In this document: positions 41,034 through 50,233 of the stretch, piece after piece | Layout: every line of letters starts with the position of its first letter | Position numbering within the stretch: the stretch's first letter is position 1 | Assembly (NCBI RefSeq): GCF_022170785.1 | Contig: NZ_CP081870.1 | Location: 1,476,001-1,540,000, forward strand | Length of the DNA: 64,000 nucleotides | Source: Rossellomorea marisflavi | GTDB lineage: Bacteria > Bacillota > Bacilli > Bacillales > Bacillaceae_B | Direction: 5' to 3' | Position numbers and translations under genes: made by a program | The notes under the pieces: generated by a model | What the model saw: the letters and a program-made list of their open reading frames with translations, nothing else | The model's database searches: none | Told to the model about the DNA's origin: nothing

Positions 41034-43229
41034 ATGTTTAAATCTGCGGGCTCAGAATTTAAAGCCATTTTTAAAAACAAGAAATTATTGATACCAATCA
41101 TCGCGGTCCTCCTCATACCGGTCATGTATAGCGGTATGTTCCTATGGGCCTTCTGGGATCCATATGAACAGCTGAGTGATCTTCCGGTTGCCATCGTGAA
41201 TAACGACGAAGGAGCCGACTTCGAGGGACAGTCCTTGGAAATCGGTTCTGAGTTGGTCAAGAAATTGAAAGATAGTGACCAATTCGATTTTCACTTTGTG
41301 AATGAGAAAGATGGATACAAAAACCTCGAGAAGCAGAAATATTATATGCTGGTGGAGATTCCGAAGGACTTCTCAAAGAACGGTACGACCTTGCTTGATG
41401 ATCATCCTACAAAGCTTGCGTTGAAGTATGTACCGAATGAAAGCTTCAACTTCTTGTCCGCCCAGATCGGCGAGACGGCAATGAAAGAAATCAAAGCAAG
41501 CTTATCCAAGTCTGTTTCTGAAACGTATGCGGAAACGATGTTCGATAAAATCGGAGAGCTTGGAGACGGGTTCAAAACGGCGAGTGACTCAGCCGCGGAC
41601 ATCAATAAAGGGGCAGGAGATCTGGCAAAAGGGGCAGGAAGCCTCAAGGATAATCTGACAACCCTTGCTGAAAAAAATGTGGAAATGAATAATGGTGTCG
41701 AGAAAACCCGCTCAGGTGCCAAGTCTCTGGCTGACGGTTCAAGCGAACTGTCGGGAGGCATGGGGCAGCTTTCCGAGAACTATGGAAAACTATATAACGG
41801 ATCCGAGGATATTCAGGCCGGAATCGACAGCCTGTCCTCAGGTTTGGTACAAAGCAGTGAAGGATTGACCCAGGTCGATCAAGGTCTTCAGTCGGCTATC
41901 GACAATACGGGGAAACTCCAATCCGGTGCCCAGGAACTGACAGGTAAAATCGGTGAACTGCAGGAAGGGGCGGGCAAGGTGAATACAGGTGCTGAGCAGG
42001 TTAACGCCGGTTCGAAGCAGCTGAAAGAACAATTGACGCCACTGCTTGCCAGTCTCCCTGATGAGCAGAGAGCCGCATTGGAAGGAGCATTGAATCAGCT
42101 GACCGAGGGTACAGCATCCCTTCAACAAGGAACAGGTGCCCTCCAAGAAGGAGCAGGTGCCCTTAAGACGGGAGCGGGTACACTTGCTTCAGGACTCGGT
42201 GCCTTGAACGAAGGACAGAGTTCATTGCTTTCTGGAGTGAATCAGCTTGAAAGTGGATCGGTAGCCCTCCAGGAGGGAGCAGGCAAACTTCAGGCCGGTC
42301 AAGGAGAAATCATGAGCAATTTCGCGCTCCTCAACGGAAAGCTGAATGAGGCCAAAGACGGAACCCAGCGTCTTGCTGCTGGTGCTGGAGAGTTAAGTGC
42401 CGGTATGGATCAGCTGTATGATGGCTCGAGCCGACTGACGGAAGGATCCAGACAGCTCGCAGATGGCTCAGCTAAGCTTGCGGATGGCTCGACTAAACTT
42501 TCTGAAGGAACCGGTGAGTACGATGAAAAACTGAAGGAAGCATCGGAAAAAGCCAACAGCGTCAAACCGAATGAAGAAACCGCCGACATGATGGCGGCTC
42601 CAGTCGACGTGAAAAATGAGAAGATCAATCATGTACCGAACTACGGTACAGGGTTTACACCTTATTTCCTTTCACTAGGACTATTCGTCGGTGCATTGCT
42701 GATCTCCATCGTTTACCCATTAAGGGAACCTGCAGGCATTCCTTCCAATGGAGGAAGCTGGTTCTTCGGTAAACTCATGGTTCTTGCAACCGTAGGGATC
42801 ATTCAATCAATTGTAGCCGTCGCCATACTCCTTTGGGGTCTCGGGCTTGAAGTGGAAAGTGTACCGCTGTTCCTCCTCTTCTCAGTGGTGACAAGTTTTA
42901 CATTCCTTGCTCTTATCCAGATGCTTGTGACAATCCTTGGAGACCCGGGACGCTTCGTTGCCATCGTGATCCTGATTCTTCAGTTGACCACAAGCGCAGG
43001 GACATTCCCACTGGAATTGATCCCTACCGCCCTTCAGCCGATCAGTGCGCTATTGCCGATGACCTATTCGGTTGCAGGATTCAAGGCGGTCATCTCAAGT
43101 GGTGATATGACGGTCATGTGGAATAATCTCGGCATCCTCTGTGGATATGCTGCAGTATTTGCCCTGATCACGTTGACATTCTTCATTGTGAAGTTCAAAA
43201 AACAGGTAGATCAACCTGTAGAAGCATAA
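41034..43229 (+). CDS. yhgE: YhgE/Pip-family membrane protein
   Basis: Encodes 731 aa. One N-terminal membrane helix (LLIPIIAVLLIPVMYSGMFL), a large extracellular domain and about five C-terminal helices (YFLSLGLFVGALLISIVYPL onward) give the ABC-2-like YhgE/Pip topology. The outer domain includes many LxxGxxxLxxG repeats that form a long rod. Relatives are phage infection protein Pip and parts of type VII secretion. Expression is likely controlled by YhgD. Role in this organism unknown. Confidence 0.9.
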   Translation: MFKSAGSEFKAIFKNKKLLIPIIAVLLIPVMYSGMFLWAFWDPYEQLSDLPVAIVNNDEGADFEGQSLEIGSELVKKLKDSDQFDFHFVNEKDGYKNLEKQKYYMLVEIPKDFSKNGTTLLDDHPTKLALKYVPNESFNFLSAQIGETAMKEIKASLSKSVSETYAETMFDKIGELGDGFKTASDSAADINKGAGDLAKGAGSLKDNLTTLAEKNVEMNNGVEKTRSGAKSLADGSSELSGGMGQLSENYGKLYNGSEDIQAGIDSLSSGLVQSSEGLTQVDQGLQSAIDNTGKLQSGAQELTGKIGELQEGAGKVNTGAEQVNAGSKQLKEQLTPLLASLPDEQRAALEGALNQLTEGTASLQQGTGALQEGAGALKTGAGTLASGLGALNEGQSSLLSGVNQLESGSVALQEGAGKLQAGQGEIMSNFALLNGKLNEAKDGTQRLAAGAGELSAGMDQLYDGSSRLTEGSRQLADGSAKLADGSTKLSEGTGEYDEKLKEASEKANSVKPNEETADMMAAPVDVKNEKINHVPNYGTGFTPYFLSLGLFVGALLISIVYPLREPAGIPSNGGSWFFGKLMVLATVGIIQSIVAVAILLWGLGLEVESVPLFLLFSVVTSFTFLALIQMLVTILGDPGRFVAIVILILQLTTSAGTFPLELIPTALQPISALLPMTYSVAGFKAVISSGDMTVMWNNLGILCGYAAVFALITLTFFIVKFKKQVDQPVEA

Positions 43230-43231
43230 CA

Positions 43232-43261
43232 GTCAGGAACTAGGATAAATGTGTTCCTGAC
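43232..43261 (+). other. First of two hairpins after yhgE
   Basis: GTCAGGAAC pairs with GTTCCTGAC across a 12-base loop; no T-run follows directly. Confidence 0.55.
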
Positions 43262-43327
43262 AAAAAGCATCCGGACAATCATTCGAGTTCCTTAATTGGA
43301 ATCGAATGCGTTCGGATGTTTTTGTCT
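43259..43327 (+). terminator. Long terminator hairpin after yhgE
   Basis: An almost 30-base imperfect stem runs from GACAAAAAGCATCCGGA to TTCGGATGTTTTTGTC, with inner CATTCGAGTTCC/GGAATCGAATG pairing. It lies in a 342-base gap (43230-43571). The remaining 240 bases show no gene; a TATACT box at 43505 may belong to the next gene's promoter. Confidence 0.75.
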
Positions 43328-43571
43328 AAATATGTATCCCCACAGTCAGAGTGATGCATGCCAAGGCGAAGGAAACAACAAAACCTTTAAGGGAAGTATG
43401 AAAATCCAAGATATCTTTCAGTGAAGCAACAGTGCAGGGGTATGTATATGAATGCCTTACTTCCTGACCTTCATAAAATGGACAAATACAGTCCTCCTCC
43501 TCGGGTGTATACTAGTGGAAGGATCGATTAATACTAGAATGGAAACTATGAAGTAAAGGAGTGGATCGACC

Positions 43572-44288
43572 ATGAAAAAAGCATGGATGGTTCTGATGGG
43601 TGCTGCCATTGTATTGGCTGCATGCGGACAAGGAAATGACAAGTCTTCGGACGGCGGGGAAATGCAAAAGCCGATCGATGCCCAAATCGATATTCCTAAA
43701 CAAGCAGATAAAGGGGAGAAGGTCCCCCTTGCCGTTACGGTGACCCAAGATGATAAAGCAGTGGATGACGCAGGGGAGCTTGAATTTGAAGTATGGCCGA
43801 AAGATAAAAAAGAAGATAGTAAAATGGTAGAAGCAAAACATGATAAAGAAGGACTTTATAAAGGGGAAACGACATTCGATCAGGATGGTACATATGTTGT
43901 CCAGGCCCATGTGACGGCCCGGGATATGCATACGATGCCAAAGGAAGAAATCACGATCGGCAATGGGGGAGATCATGAGCATCACCATGAAGGAAGCGAC
44001 ACCTCCATCCACTTTATGGCACCGGAAGAACTGAAAGCCTCTCAGGATGAAGTCTTTACCGTCCATGTGGAAAATGACAAAAAACCATTGACCGGGGCGG
44101 AGGTAAGGCTTGAAATTTCCCAGGAAGGCGTCGAAAAACATGAATGGATCGACGGAACGGAAAAAGGGAATGGAGAATACGAAGTGAAACACACATTCCC
44201 TGAAGCGGGGGAATATATGGTGAAGGTCCACGTGACCAAAGGGGACGAGGTCCACGACCACATCATGGAAACCGTAAAAGTTGATTAG
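43572..44288 (+). CDS. YtkA/FixH-like domain lipoprotein
   Basis: Encodes 238 aa. The signal peptide ends VLAAC with lipidated Cys18. Two beta-sandwich repeats follow, about residues 40-130 and 145-235. Each contains EVF/LAVTV...G.YxxxxxFxxxGxYxVxxHV, as in YtkA-like and FixH-like proteins. A histidine cluster (DHEHHHEG) links the repeats and could bind metal. AAAGGAG precedes the ATG. Family members are often near copper or cytochrome oxidase functions, but nothing nearby confirms that here. Confidence 0.75.
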   Translation: MKKAWMVLMGAAIVLAACGQGNDKSSDGGEMQKPIDAQIDIPKQADKGEKVPLAVTVTQDDKAVDDAGELEFEVWPKDKKEDSKMVEAKHDKEGLYKGETTFDQDGTYVVQAHVTARDMHTMPKEEITIGNGGDHEHHHEGSDTSIHFMAPEELKASQDEVFTVHVENDKKPLTGAEVRLEISQEGVEKHEWIDGTEKGNGEYEVKHTFPEAGEYMVKVHVTKGDEVHDHIMETVKVD

Positions 44289-44312
44289 GTATCGAATAGA
44301 ACAGAAAACATT

Positions 44313-44346
44313 GAAAGTGGCGCCCATACAGGGACGCCACTTTTTT
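44313..44346. terminator. Terminator between the YtkA-like gene and yhfH
   Basis: AAAGTGGCG pairs with CGCCACTTT across CCCATACAGGGA, itself partly paired, with T-run. Confidence 0.88.
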
Positions 44347-44353
44347 CTCTATA

Positions 44354-44488
44354 TCAATACTCGTAGTCTGTCGTACACTTCTCGCAGTATATGCCGTAGC
44401 ATTCATGCTGTTCTTCGATTTCATCTCCACACTGGGCACAAGACTTTGGCGGCAGGTTCCTGAAAAACTCCATAATGTTTTTTACCAT
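44354..44488 (-). CDS. yhfH: YhfH-family small zinc-ribbon protein
   Basis: Encodes 44 aa: MVKNIMEFFRNLPPKSCAQC, then GDEIEEQHECYGIYCEKCTT and DYEY. The CxxC pair and a second CxxC make a zinc ribbon. The FFRNLPPKxC start is typical of YhfH. AAGGTG lies 9 bases before this ATG; two upstream in-frame ATGs are too close to it. Its place before yhfI matches B. subtilis. Function unknown. Confidence 0.82.
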   Translation of the reverse strand: MVKNIMEFFRNLPPKSCAQCGDEIEEQHECYGIYCEKCTTDYEY

Positions 44489-44673
44489 GTTCATCATCAC
44501 CTTCCAAGTTAGTATCCACCCTTATTGTTATATAACTGATGGATCGATTTGTTTTATTGTATTATAACAGTATGTAAAGCGTCAACCATTTATTCGAAAA
44601 TAGGCTGAAAAAATGAAAAACTAGGCACAATGAAGTATAGTATGAGTAGCGCACAACAGAATGGAGGTACAAG

Positions 44674-45405
44674 ATGAAACTTACTGTTATCGGGCATTGG
44701 GGTGGTTACCCGAAAGCCGGGGAGGCTAGCTCCGGATACATAGTGGAACATGAAGGATTCCGTCTCCTCATTGATTGTGGAAGCGGCGTCCTCTCAAGGC
44801 TTCAGACCCATTTTCCTGTCAGTCAGCTTGATGCCGTCATCCTTTCACACTATCACCCTGATCATGTGGCGGATATCGGTGTTCTTCAGCATGCTCTCCT
44901 GATTCAGTCTTTTCTTGGAACGAAGAAAAAACTGCCGGTCTATGGACATCGCGAAGACGAGCAGGGATTCCGCTCTCTTGCATATCGGGATGTGATGGAG
45001 GGGATCGAATATAAAGGGGACTCAAGCGTTTCTGTCGGCCCCTTTACCATCAGCTTTGTGAAGACCCGCCATCCTGCCCCGTGCTATGCCATGAGGATCG
45101 AGGCTGATGGAAAGGTGCTGTATTATACGGGGGATACGTCTTTTACAGAATCCCTTATCCCTCTTGCCCATCAGGCTGATCTGCTGCTGTGTGAATGTAA
45201 TTTCTATGGAGGGATGGATGGTTCGGGAGCGGGGCACATGACGAGCATCGATGCAGGGCGACTCGCCCATCAGGCCGGTGCAACACGACTTGTCCTGACT
45301 CATCTTCCGCATTTCGGGAATCTTCAGCAACTGGTGGAAGAAGCAGGGACAGCCTTCAACGGGACCATCGAACTTGCTGCCATGAATAAAGTATGGATCA
45401 TATAG
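44674..45405 (+). CDS. yhfI: Metallo-beta-lactamase-fold hydrolase YhfI
   Basis: Encodes 243 aa. The metal-binding HYHPDH is at residues 59-64, with later ligands YYTGDTSFT, TSIDAGRLAHQAGA and LTHLPHFG. The fold is close to RNase Z/ElaC and phosphodiesterase branches, but the long arm of tRNase Z is absent. GGAGGT precedes ATG. It is followed by lplJ after 16 bases, likely one operon. Confidence 0.88.
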   Translation: MKLTVIGHWGGYPKAGEASSGYIVEHEGFRLLIDCGSGVLSRLQTHFPVSQLDAVILSHYHPDHVADIGVLQHALLIQSFLGTKKKLPVYGHREDEQGFRSLAYRDVMEGIEYKGDSSVSVGPFTISFVKTRHPAPCYAMRIEADGKVLYYTGDTSFTESLIPLAHQADLLLCECNFYGGMDGSGAGHMTSIDAGRLAHQAGATRLVLTHLPHFGNLQQLVEEAGTAFNGTIELAAMNKVWII

Positions 45406-45421
45406 AGGAGGAATCATCAAC

Positions 45422-46408
45422 ATGAAATTCATAGACAATAAAGGCATCACGGATCCACGGATCAATCTTGCCATAGAGGAATACGCCCTTAAGAACCTTG
45501 ATATCGATGAGAGCTATCTGTTGTTCTATATCAACGAGCCTTCCATTATCATCGGTAAAAATCAAAATACGATCGAAGAGATCAACACGGACTATGTGGA
45601 AAAGCAGGGACTGCATGTTGTTCGTCGACTCTCGGGCGGAGGGGCCGTCTATCATGATCTCGGCAACCTGAACTTCAGCTTCATCACAAAGGACGATGGT
45701 GACAGCTTCCACAACTTCAAGAAGTTTACCGAACCAGTGATCGAAGCATTGAATAAATTGGGTGTCAAAGCGGAGCTGAGCGGAAGGAATGATATCCTTG
45801 CAGAAGGAAGGAAGATTTCCGGTAATGCCCAGTTCTCTACCAGGGGCCGCATGTTCAGCCATGGTACACTGCTGTTTGATTCTGAAATGGAAAACGTTGT
45901 ATCTGCCCTACGGGTGAAAAAGGACAAGATTGAATCGAAAGGCATCAAATCGATCCGGAGCCGGGTGGCGAATATTTCTGAATTCCTTGAAGGGAAATTG
46001 ACGATTGAAGAATTCAGGTCCACCCTTCTCAAGTACATTTTCAATGACAGCGATGTAGAAGAATATGTTTTGACCGATGAGGACTGGGATCGCATTCACG
46101 CTTTGTCCAAGGAACGCTATCAGAACTGGGATTGGAATTATGGGAAATCACCTTCGTTCAATCTCCAGCACTCCCATCGCTTCCCTGTCGGTCAGATTGA
46201 TGTGAGATTGGAAGTAAGAAAGGGCACCATTGAAAACTGCAAGATATACGGAGATTTCTTCGGAGTCGGCAATGTGGATGAAATTGAAGAAAAGCTTACA
46301 GGTACCCGTTATGAGCGCAGCGAAATCGAACACGTTCTCGAAGGTATGGATATCCAACACTACTTCGGTAAAGTGACAAAAGAGGAATTTATCGATTTAG
46401 TATATTGA
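45422..46408 (+). CDS. lplJ: Lipoate-protein ligase LplJ
   Basis: Encodes 328 aa. The BPL/LplA catalytic core shows VVRRLSGGGAVYHDLGNLNF, ELSGRNDILAEGRKISGNAQ and FSHGTLLFDS, followed by the C-terminal accessory domain. It activates lipoate with ATP and attaches it to lipoyl domains of E2 and GcvH. GAGGAGG is upstream. B. subtilis LplJ (YhfJ) has the same neighbours. Confidence 0.94.
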   Translation: MKFIDNKGITDPRINLAIEEYALKNLDIDESYLLFYINEPSIIIGKNQNTIEEINTDYVEKQGLHVVRRLSGGGAVYHDLGNLNFSFITKDDGDSFHNFKKFTEPVIEALNKLGVKAELSGRNDILAEGRKISGNAQFSTRGRMFSHGTLLFDSEMENVVSALRVKKDKIESKGIKSIRSRVANISEFLEGKLTIEEFRSTLLKYIFNDSDVEEYVLTDEDWDRIHALSKERYQNWDWNYGKSPSFNLQHSHRFPVGQIDVRLEVRKGTIENCKIYGDFFGVGNVDEIEEKLTGTRYERSEIEHVLEGMDIQHYFGKVTKEEFIDLVY

Positions 46409-46413
46409 GTGTC

Positions 46414-46445
46414 GGAAGGTGGGCCGTTATGGCCTGCCTTTTTCC
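46414..46445 (+). terminator. Terminator after lplJ
   Basis: AAGGTGGGCC/GGCCTGCCTT hairpin with short loop and five Ts. Confidence 0.8.
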
Positions 46446-46501
46446 ATGTTGATCGCGATATCCTAAGTGGCTGAGGTTAAGGAGGCTCGATGGTTTAAAT
46501 C

Positions 46502-46530
46502 TTGCAATCTGACTTTTCTTTTAATAGAAT
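46502..46530 (+). promoter_or_regulatory. Candidate promoter of the acyl-CoA synthetase gene
   Basis: TTGCAA and TAGAAT with a 17-base spacer, upstream of the FadR-type operator. Confidence 0.5.
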
Positions 46531-46557
46531 ATATTTTGAATACTTTTACTAGTTTGA

Positions 46558-46575
46558 TGAATGACCATTCATTCA
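46558..46575 (+). promoter_or_regulatory. FadR-type operator
   Basis: TGAATGACCATTCATTCA is an 18-base palindrome with perfect 7-base arms, agreeing with the B. subtilis FadR consensus TGAATGAMTANTCATTCA except one central base. It lies 26 bases before the start of lcfB, a known FadR target. Confidence 0.85.
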
Positions 46576-46600
46576 TTTCGAGAAAAAGGGAGGGGCAGGA

Positions 46601-48157
46601 ATGAATATTGCTTCACGGTTAAAGGAAGTTTCACAGGACAAAGGGGAGAAGATCGCGTATCATTTCTTGGACACATCCGTTTCTTACAGGGAGCTTGATG
46701 ATTCGGTTTCCCGCTTTGCGGGCGGTTTGGAGAGCCTTGGCTTGAAGAAGGGGGATCATATTGCTCTCATACTGGGGAACTCGCCTCATTTCGTTATCGG
46801 TCTTTACGGCGCGCTTCGCCTGGGATTAAGGGTCATCCCGGTCAATCCAATCTATACACCCGATGAAATGGGGTACATACTGAGTAACGGGGATGTGAAG
46901 GCGGTCATCACATTGGATCTCATGGTTCCACTCATGGGGAAACTTGAATCGCTTCTTCAATCCGTTGATCACGTCATTCTCTGTGAATCGGGGGATGACA
47001 GGGCAAAAGGGGTGGATCTTGAACGGATCGGTTTGTTGAATCCAAAAATGAAATCGTTTACAAAGGTACTTTCCCTTGGAGGTACGGATTTTGAAGGAGC
47101 AGATGTAGAGGAAGATGAAACAGCCATCATACTTTACACTTCGGGAACAACAGGAAAGCCGAAAGGAGCCATGCTGACACATAAGAATGTGTATTCAAAT
47201 GCATGGGATGTCGGAACATACCTCCAGATGAGTGAACAAGATCGTGTCATCACGGCCCTTCCCATGTTCCATGTGTTCTGTCTCACAGTGGCACTCAATG
47301 CGCCGCTCATGATGGGTGCCACCCTTCTCATCGCTCCGAAGTTCAGTCCAAAGGGGATCTTCGGGTTATCCAGGATGCATAAACCGACCGTATTTGCAGG
47401 TGTACCGACCATGTATAATTTCCTCTACCAGTACACTGATGGAGATCCTGATGACCTCAGTTCCCTCAGACTCTGTATATCTGGAGGAGCTTCCATGCCA
47501 GTTGCCCTCTTGAAAAACTTCGAGCAGAAGTTCAATGTCATGATTTCAGAAGGCTATGGATTATCCGAGGCTTCACCTGTCACCTGTTTCAATCCACTCG
47601 ATCGCCCAAGAAAGCCCGGTTCGATCGGAACTTCGATCATGAGCATCAAGAATAAAGTTGTCAATGAACTCGGTGAAGAGCTCCCGCCTGGGCAAGTTGG
47701 GGAATTGATTGTAAATGGCCCGAACGTGATGAAGGGATATTACAAAATGGAAGAAGAAACCCAAGCCGCAATCAGGGACGGGTGGCTTTATACCGGTGAT
47801 TTGGCCCGAATGGATGAAGAAGGGTACTTCTATATCGTGGATCGGAAAAAAGAGCTGATCATCGTCGGTGGGTTCAATGTGTATCCGAGGGAAATAGAAG
47901 AAGTGCTGTATGATCATCCTGAGATCGTGGAAGCAGCCGTCATCGGGGTCCCGCATCCCGAAAAAGGGGAAGCCGTGAGCTGTTACGTCGTGAGGAAAGA
48001 TCCGGCTTTGTCTGAAGAAGAGGTGATGGAGTATTGTCGTGAGCGATTGGCAAAATATAAACTTCCTTCTTCCATCGAATTTCTCGAAGAACTGCCGAAG
48101 AACACAACCGGCAAGATTTTGAGGAGAGCGTTGAAAGCACAGGTACTGAATCCATGA
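46601..48157 (+). CDS. lcfB: Long-chain acyl-CoA synthetase LcfB (YhfL)
   Basis: Encodes 518 aa of the AMP-forming acyl-CoA synthetases. The P-loop [14 protein letters not shown] is near residue 177, and [49 protein letters not shown] and [13 protein letters not shown] follow. It activates exogenous or recycled long-chain fatty acids. The FadR operator predicts induction by long-chain acyl-CoA. GGGAGGGG precedes ATG. A crotonase gene follows at 63 bases. Confidence 0.93.
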   Translation: MNIASRLKEVSQDKGEKIAYHFLDTSVSYRELDDSVSRFAGGLESLGLKKGDHIALILGNSPHFVIGLYGALRLGLRVIPVNPIYTPDEMGYILSNGDVKAVITLDLMVPLMGKLESLLQSVDHVILCESGDDRAKGVDLERIGLLNPKMKSFTKVLSLGGTDFEGADVEEDETAIILYTSGTTGKPKGAMLTHKNVYSNAWDVGTYLQMSEQDRVITALPMFHVFCLTVALNAPLMMGATLLIAPKFSPKGIFGLSRMHKPTVFAGVPTMYNFLYQYTDGDPDDLSSLRLCISGGASMPVALLKNFEQKFNVMISEGYGLSEASPVTCFNPLDRPRKPGSIGTSIMSIKNKVVNELGEELPPGQVGELIVNGPNVMKGYYKMEEETQAAIRDGWLYTGDLARMDEEGYFYIVDRKKELIIVGGFNVYPREIEEVLYDHPEIVEAAVIGVPHPEKGEAVSCYVVRKDPALSEEEVMEYCRERLAKYKLPSSIEFLEELPKNTTGKILRRALKAQVLNP

Positions 48158-48220
48158 TTTAGAGGTTTTTTTCGAAACATGTCGAATATACGTAGAGACA
48201 TGAGGAAAGGGGAGTGACGT

Positions 48221-48997
48221 ATGGAATACATTCTGTTGGAACAAAAGGATCATGTGGCGGTAGTGACGATCAACCGTCCGGATGCCATGAACGCCTTTCA
48301 TTATGATTCCCTGCACGAACTGCAGCAAATTGTGGAATCTCTCAGGCTGAACCCTGATGTACGGGCGGTGATCTTCACTGGAAGCGGAGAGAAAGCATTC
48401 AGTGTGGGGGCCGATCTGAAGGAGCGCAAAACCCTTACGGATCAGCAGGTCGTACGGAACGTATATAAGATCGGAGAAGTATTCAATGAAGTGGCCATGC
48501 TGCCACAGCCGACCATTGCCGCCATGAATGGATATGCATTCGGCGGGGGGATGGAACTTGCACTGGCATGTGATTTCCGTCTGGTGGTGGAAGGCACGTC
48601 CATGGGACTGACTGAAACGAGTCTTGCCATCATACCGGGTGCGGGCGGTACCCAGCGTCTTCCAAGGTTGATTGGGGAATCGAAAGCGCTGGAACTGATC
48701 CTTACGGCGAAGCGGCTGACTTCTGAGGAAGCGCTTGATGTGGGGTTGGTGAACAGGGTCTTCGGAAAAGACCGCTTCATGGAAGAGGTATACGACTTTA
48801 TTGACCCTATGCTGAATAATGGCCCTATCGCTGTCCAACAGGCAAAATATGCGGTGAAATCCGGTATGAACGTCGATCTGCAGTCCGGCCTCCAGATTGA
48901 ACGAAAGGCTTATGAACGACTGATCCCAACAGAAGATCGTGTGGAAGCACTGTTGGCCTTCAGCCAAAAACGCAAGGCGGAGTTTAAAGGGAAGTGA
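48221..48997 (+). CDS. Enoyl-CoA hydratase
   Basis: Encodes 258 aa. A complete classical hydratase active site is visible: oxyanion-hole AFSVGADLKER and GYAFGGGMELAL, catalytic Glu in GLTETSLAIIPGAGGTQRL and second Glu in GESKALELIL. The QRLPRLIGESKA context is like YngF/methylglutaconyl hydratases. It hydrates trans-2-enoyl-CoA in beta-oxidation or branched-chain degradation. It lies behind lcfB and ends at a shared terminator. Confidence 0.9.
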   Translation: MEYILLEQKDHVAVVTINRPDAMNAFHYDSLHELQQIVESLRLNPDVRAVIFTGSGEKAFSVGADLKERKTLTDQQVVRNVYKIGEVFNEVAMLPQPTIAAMNGYAFGGGMELALACDFRLVVEGTSMGLTETSLAIIPGAGGTQRLPRLIGESKALELILTAKRLTSEEALDVGLVNRVFGKDRFMEEVYDFIDPMLNNGPIAVQQAKYAVKSGMNVDLQSGLQIERKAYERLIPTEDRVEALLAFSQKRKAEFKGK

Positions 48998-49012
48998 CTC
49001 TTCTGCACATGG

Positions 49013-49046
49013 AAAAGGACTCGCGAATGAACGAGTCCTTTTTTTA
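49013..49046. terminator. Bidirectional terminator after the enoyl-CoA hydratase gene
   Basis: AAAGGACTCG/CGAGTCCTTT with loop CGAATGAA and T-run. Confidence 0.9.
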
Positions 49047-49232
49047 TTAATTGGTAAGGAGGGCACGCAGCCCCTTGTAAATGAGGAATAAAGAGAACAA
49101 CAAGACCGTGATGATACCGATGACGTCTGTCACTGGTGAAATCCCTTCAAGGAATGTTCCGCTAAGCGGGAGCTTCAATAGTGCAAAACCGGATAGGATG
49201 CTGGCGAGCATCAGCAGGATGAATCGATCCAT
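49047..49232 (-). CDS. Small membrane protein, 61 aa
   Basis: Two hydrophobic helices (FILLMLASILSGFALLKL and VIGIITVLLFSLFLIYKGL) and a short charged end. AAGGAGG is 7 bases before ATG 49232. Not recognised by family. Confidence 0.62.
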   Translation of the reverse strand: MDRFILLMLASILSGFALLKLPLSGTFLEGISPVTDVIGIITVLLFSLFLIYKGLRALLTN

Positions 49233-49371
49233 AATAGTACCTCCTTTCATTGATAACACTATATGTAAGCGTTATCTTTTTGGTTGGGTGATAGTACCAG
49301 ATGCAGATTTATATCAGTTTTCTGACAATCATGCTATAGTGTTTGGAACATATCCTGAAAGGGGAATCAGC

Positions 49372-50052
49372 ATGTCTCATCAATGGAAACAGCTCATCTC
49401 TTCATTAGAACAGATTACCGTCACTTCGACGGATGACAATGAACCGGTGACCATCCGTGGTGAATATGAAGGGTTCACCTGCGTGGGAATCGGGACGGAC
49501 GCAGCCGTATTCCGCTCCCCTGATGATCCGGAGTATGCCTTCAAAGTGTACGCATCCACCAAAGCTGATAAAGCCGAGGCGGAAGCCCGGGTCTATGAAG
49601 TACTCGGGGAATCACATTACTTTCCACGCTGTTATGGAACCTATGGGAATATCCTCGTGCTGAGTTTTGAATCGGGAACCACGCTATTCGATTGCATCCT
49701 GCAGGGAGTCCATATCCCGAAACATGTAGTCGACGGAGTGGAAGAGGCGAGGGAGTATGTAAGGAGCGTCGGTCTGAACCCGAGGGACATCCACTTGAAG
49801 AACATCCTTTTGCAAGAGGGCAGGGCAAAGATCGTCGATGTTTCCGAGTACATCCTGGATGGCAATGATTATCGTTGGGAGCATCTCAAGAAGGGATACG
49901 ACGAGTTTTACTCCCTTATCGACGGGAGAGCAATCCCATTCTGGATCGTTGAAACGGTCCGCAAATGGTACCATCAGTGGGTAAACAGGCCATCTACCAT
50001 AGAAGACTTCATGGCCATGCTGTCCAAGTTCATTCCCTTCAATAAGCAATAG
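49372..50052 (+). CDS. Small atypical protein kinase-like protein
   Basis: Encodes 226 aa with a minimal eukaryotic-like kinase fold. It has a shortened glycine loop (GIGTDAAVFRS), the ATP-binding Lys in YAFKVYA, a catalytic loop NPRDIHLKNILL with Asp and Asn, and DVSEY in place of DFG. The total is near that of B. subtilis YrzF-like predicted kinases. The catalytic residues are largely kept, so activity is possible. AAAGGGG lies 8 bases before ATG. Target unknown. Confidence 0.72.
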   Translation: MSHQWKQLISSLEQITVTSTDDNEPVTIRGEYEGFTCVGIGTDAAVFRSPDDPEYAFKVYASTKADKAEAEARVYEVLGESHYFPRCYGTYGNILVLSFESGTTLFDCILQGVHIPKHVVDGVEEAREYVRSVGLNPRDIHLKNILLQEGRAKIVDVSEYILDGNDYRWEHLKKGYDEFYSLIDGRAIPFWIVETVRKWYHQWVNRPSTIEDFMAMLSKFIPFNKQ

Positions 50053-50054
50053 AC

Positions 50055-50087
50055 GGATCTTTCCTAAAGGAAGGGTCCTTTTTTCAA
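50055..50087 (+). terminator. Terminator after the kinase-like gene
   Basis: GGATCTTTCC/GGAAGGGTCC stem with loop TAAA and six Ts. Confidence 0.82.
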
Positions 50088-50171
50088 TGATCCTGGCGGT
50101 TTGCTTGGAGTCTCGACCTGCTGCAGGGAGAATAGTTCCTGCGGAAATGGGTAAAAGGAGAAGAGTGGATT

Positions 50172-50200
50172 TTTGACAAGTCGCTCAGAATCGATTAAAA
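50172..50200 (+). promoter_or_regulatory. Sigma-A promoter of the YeeE-type transporter gene
   Basis: Consensus -35 TTGACA and TAAAAT with exactly 17 bases between, 33 bases before the start codon. Confidence 0.75.
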
Positions 50201-50233
50201 TCCAACCATTACAATCAGAAAAGGAGGATTAAA

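Noticed and set aside
47573..49066. 497-codon minus-strand frame opposite the acyl-CoA synthetase and hydratase genes
   Set aside because: Both plus-strand genes are complete with full catalytic motifs; the long antisense frame is a codon-bias shadow.
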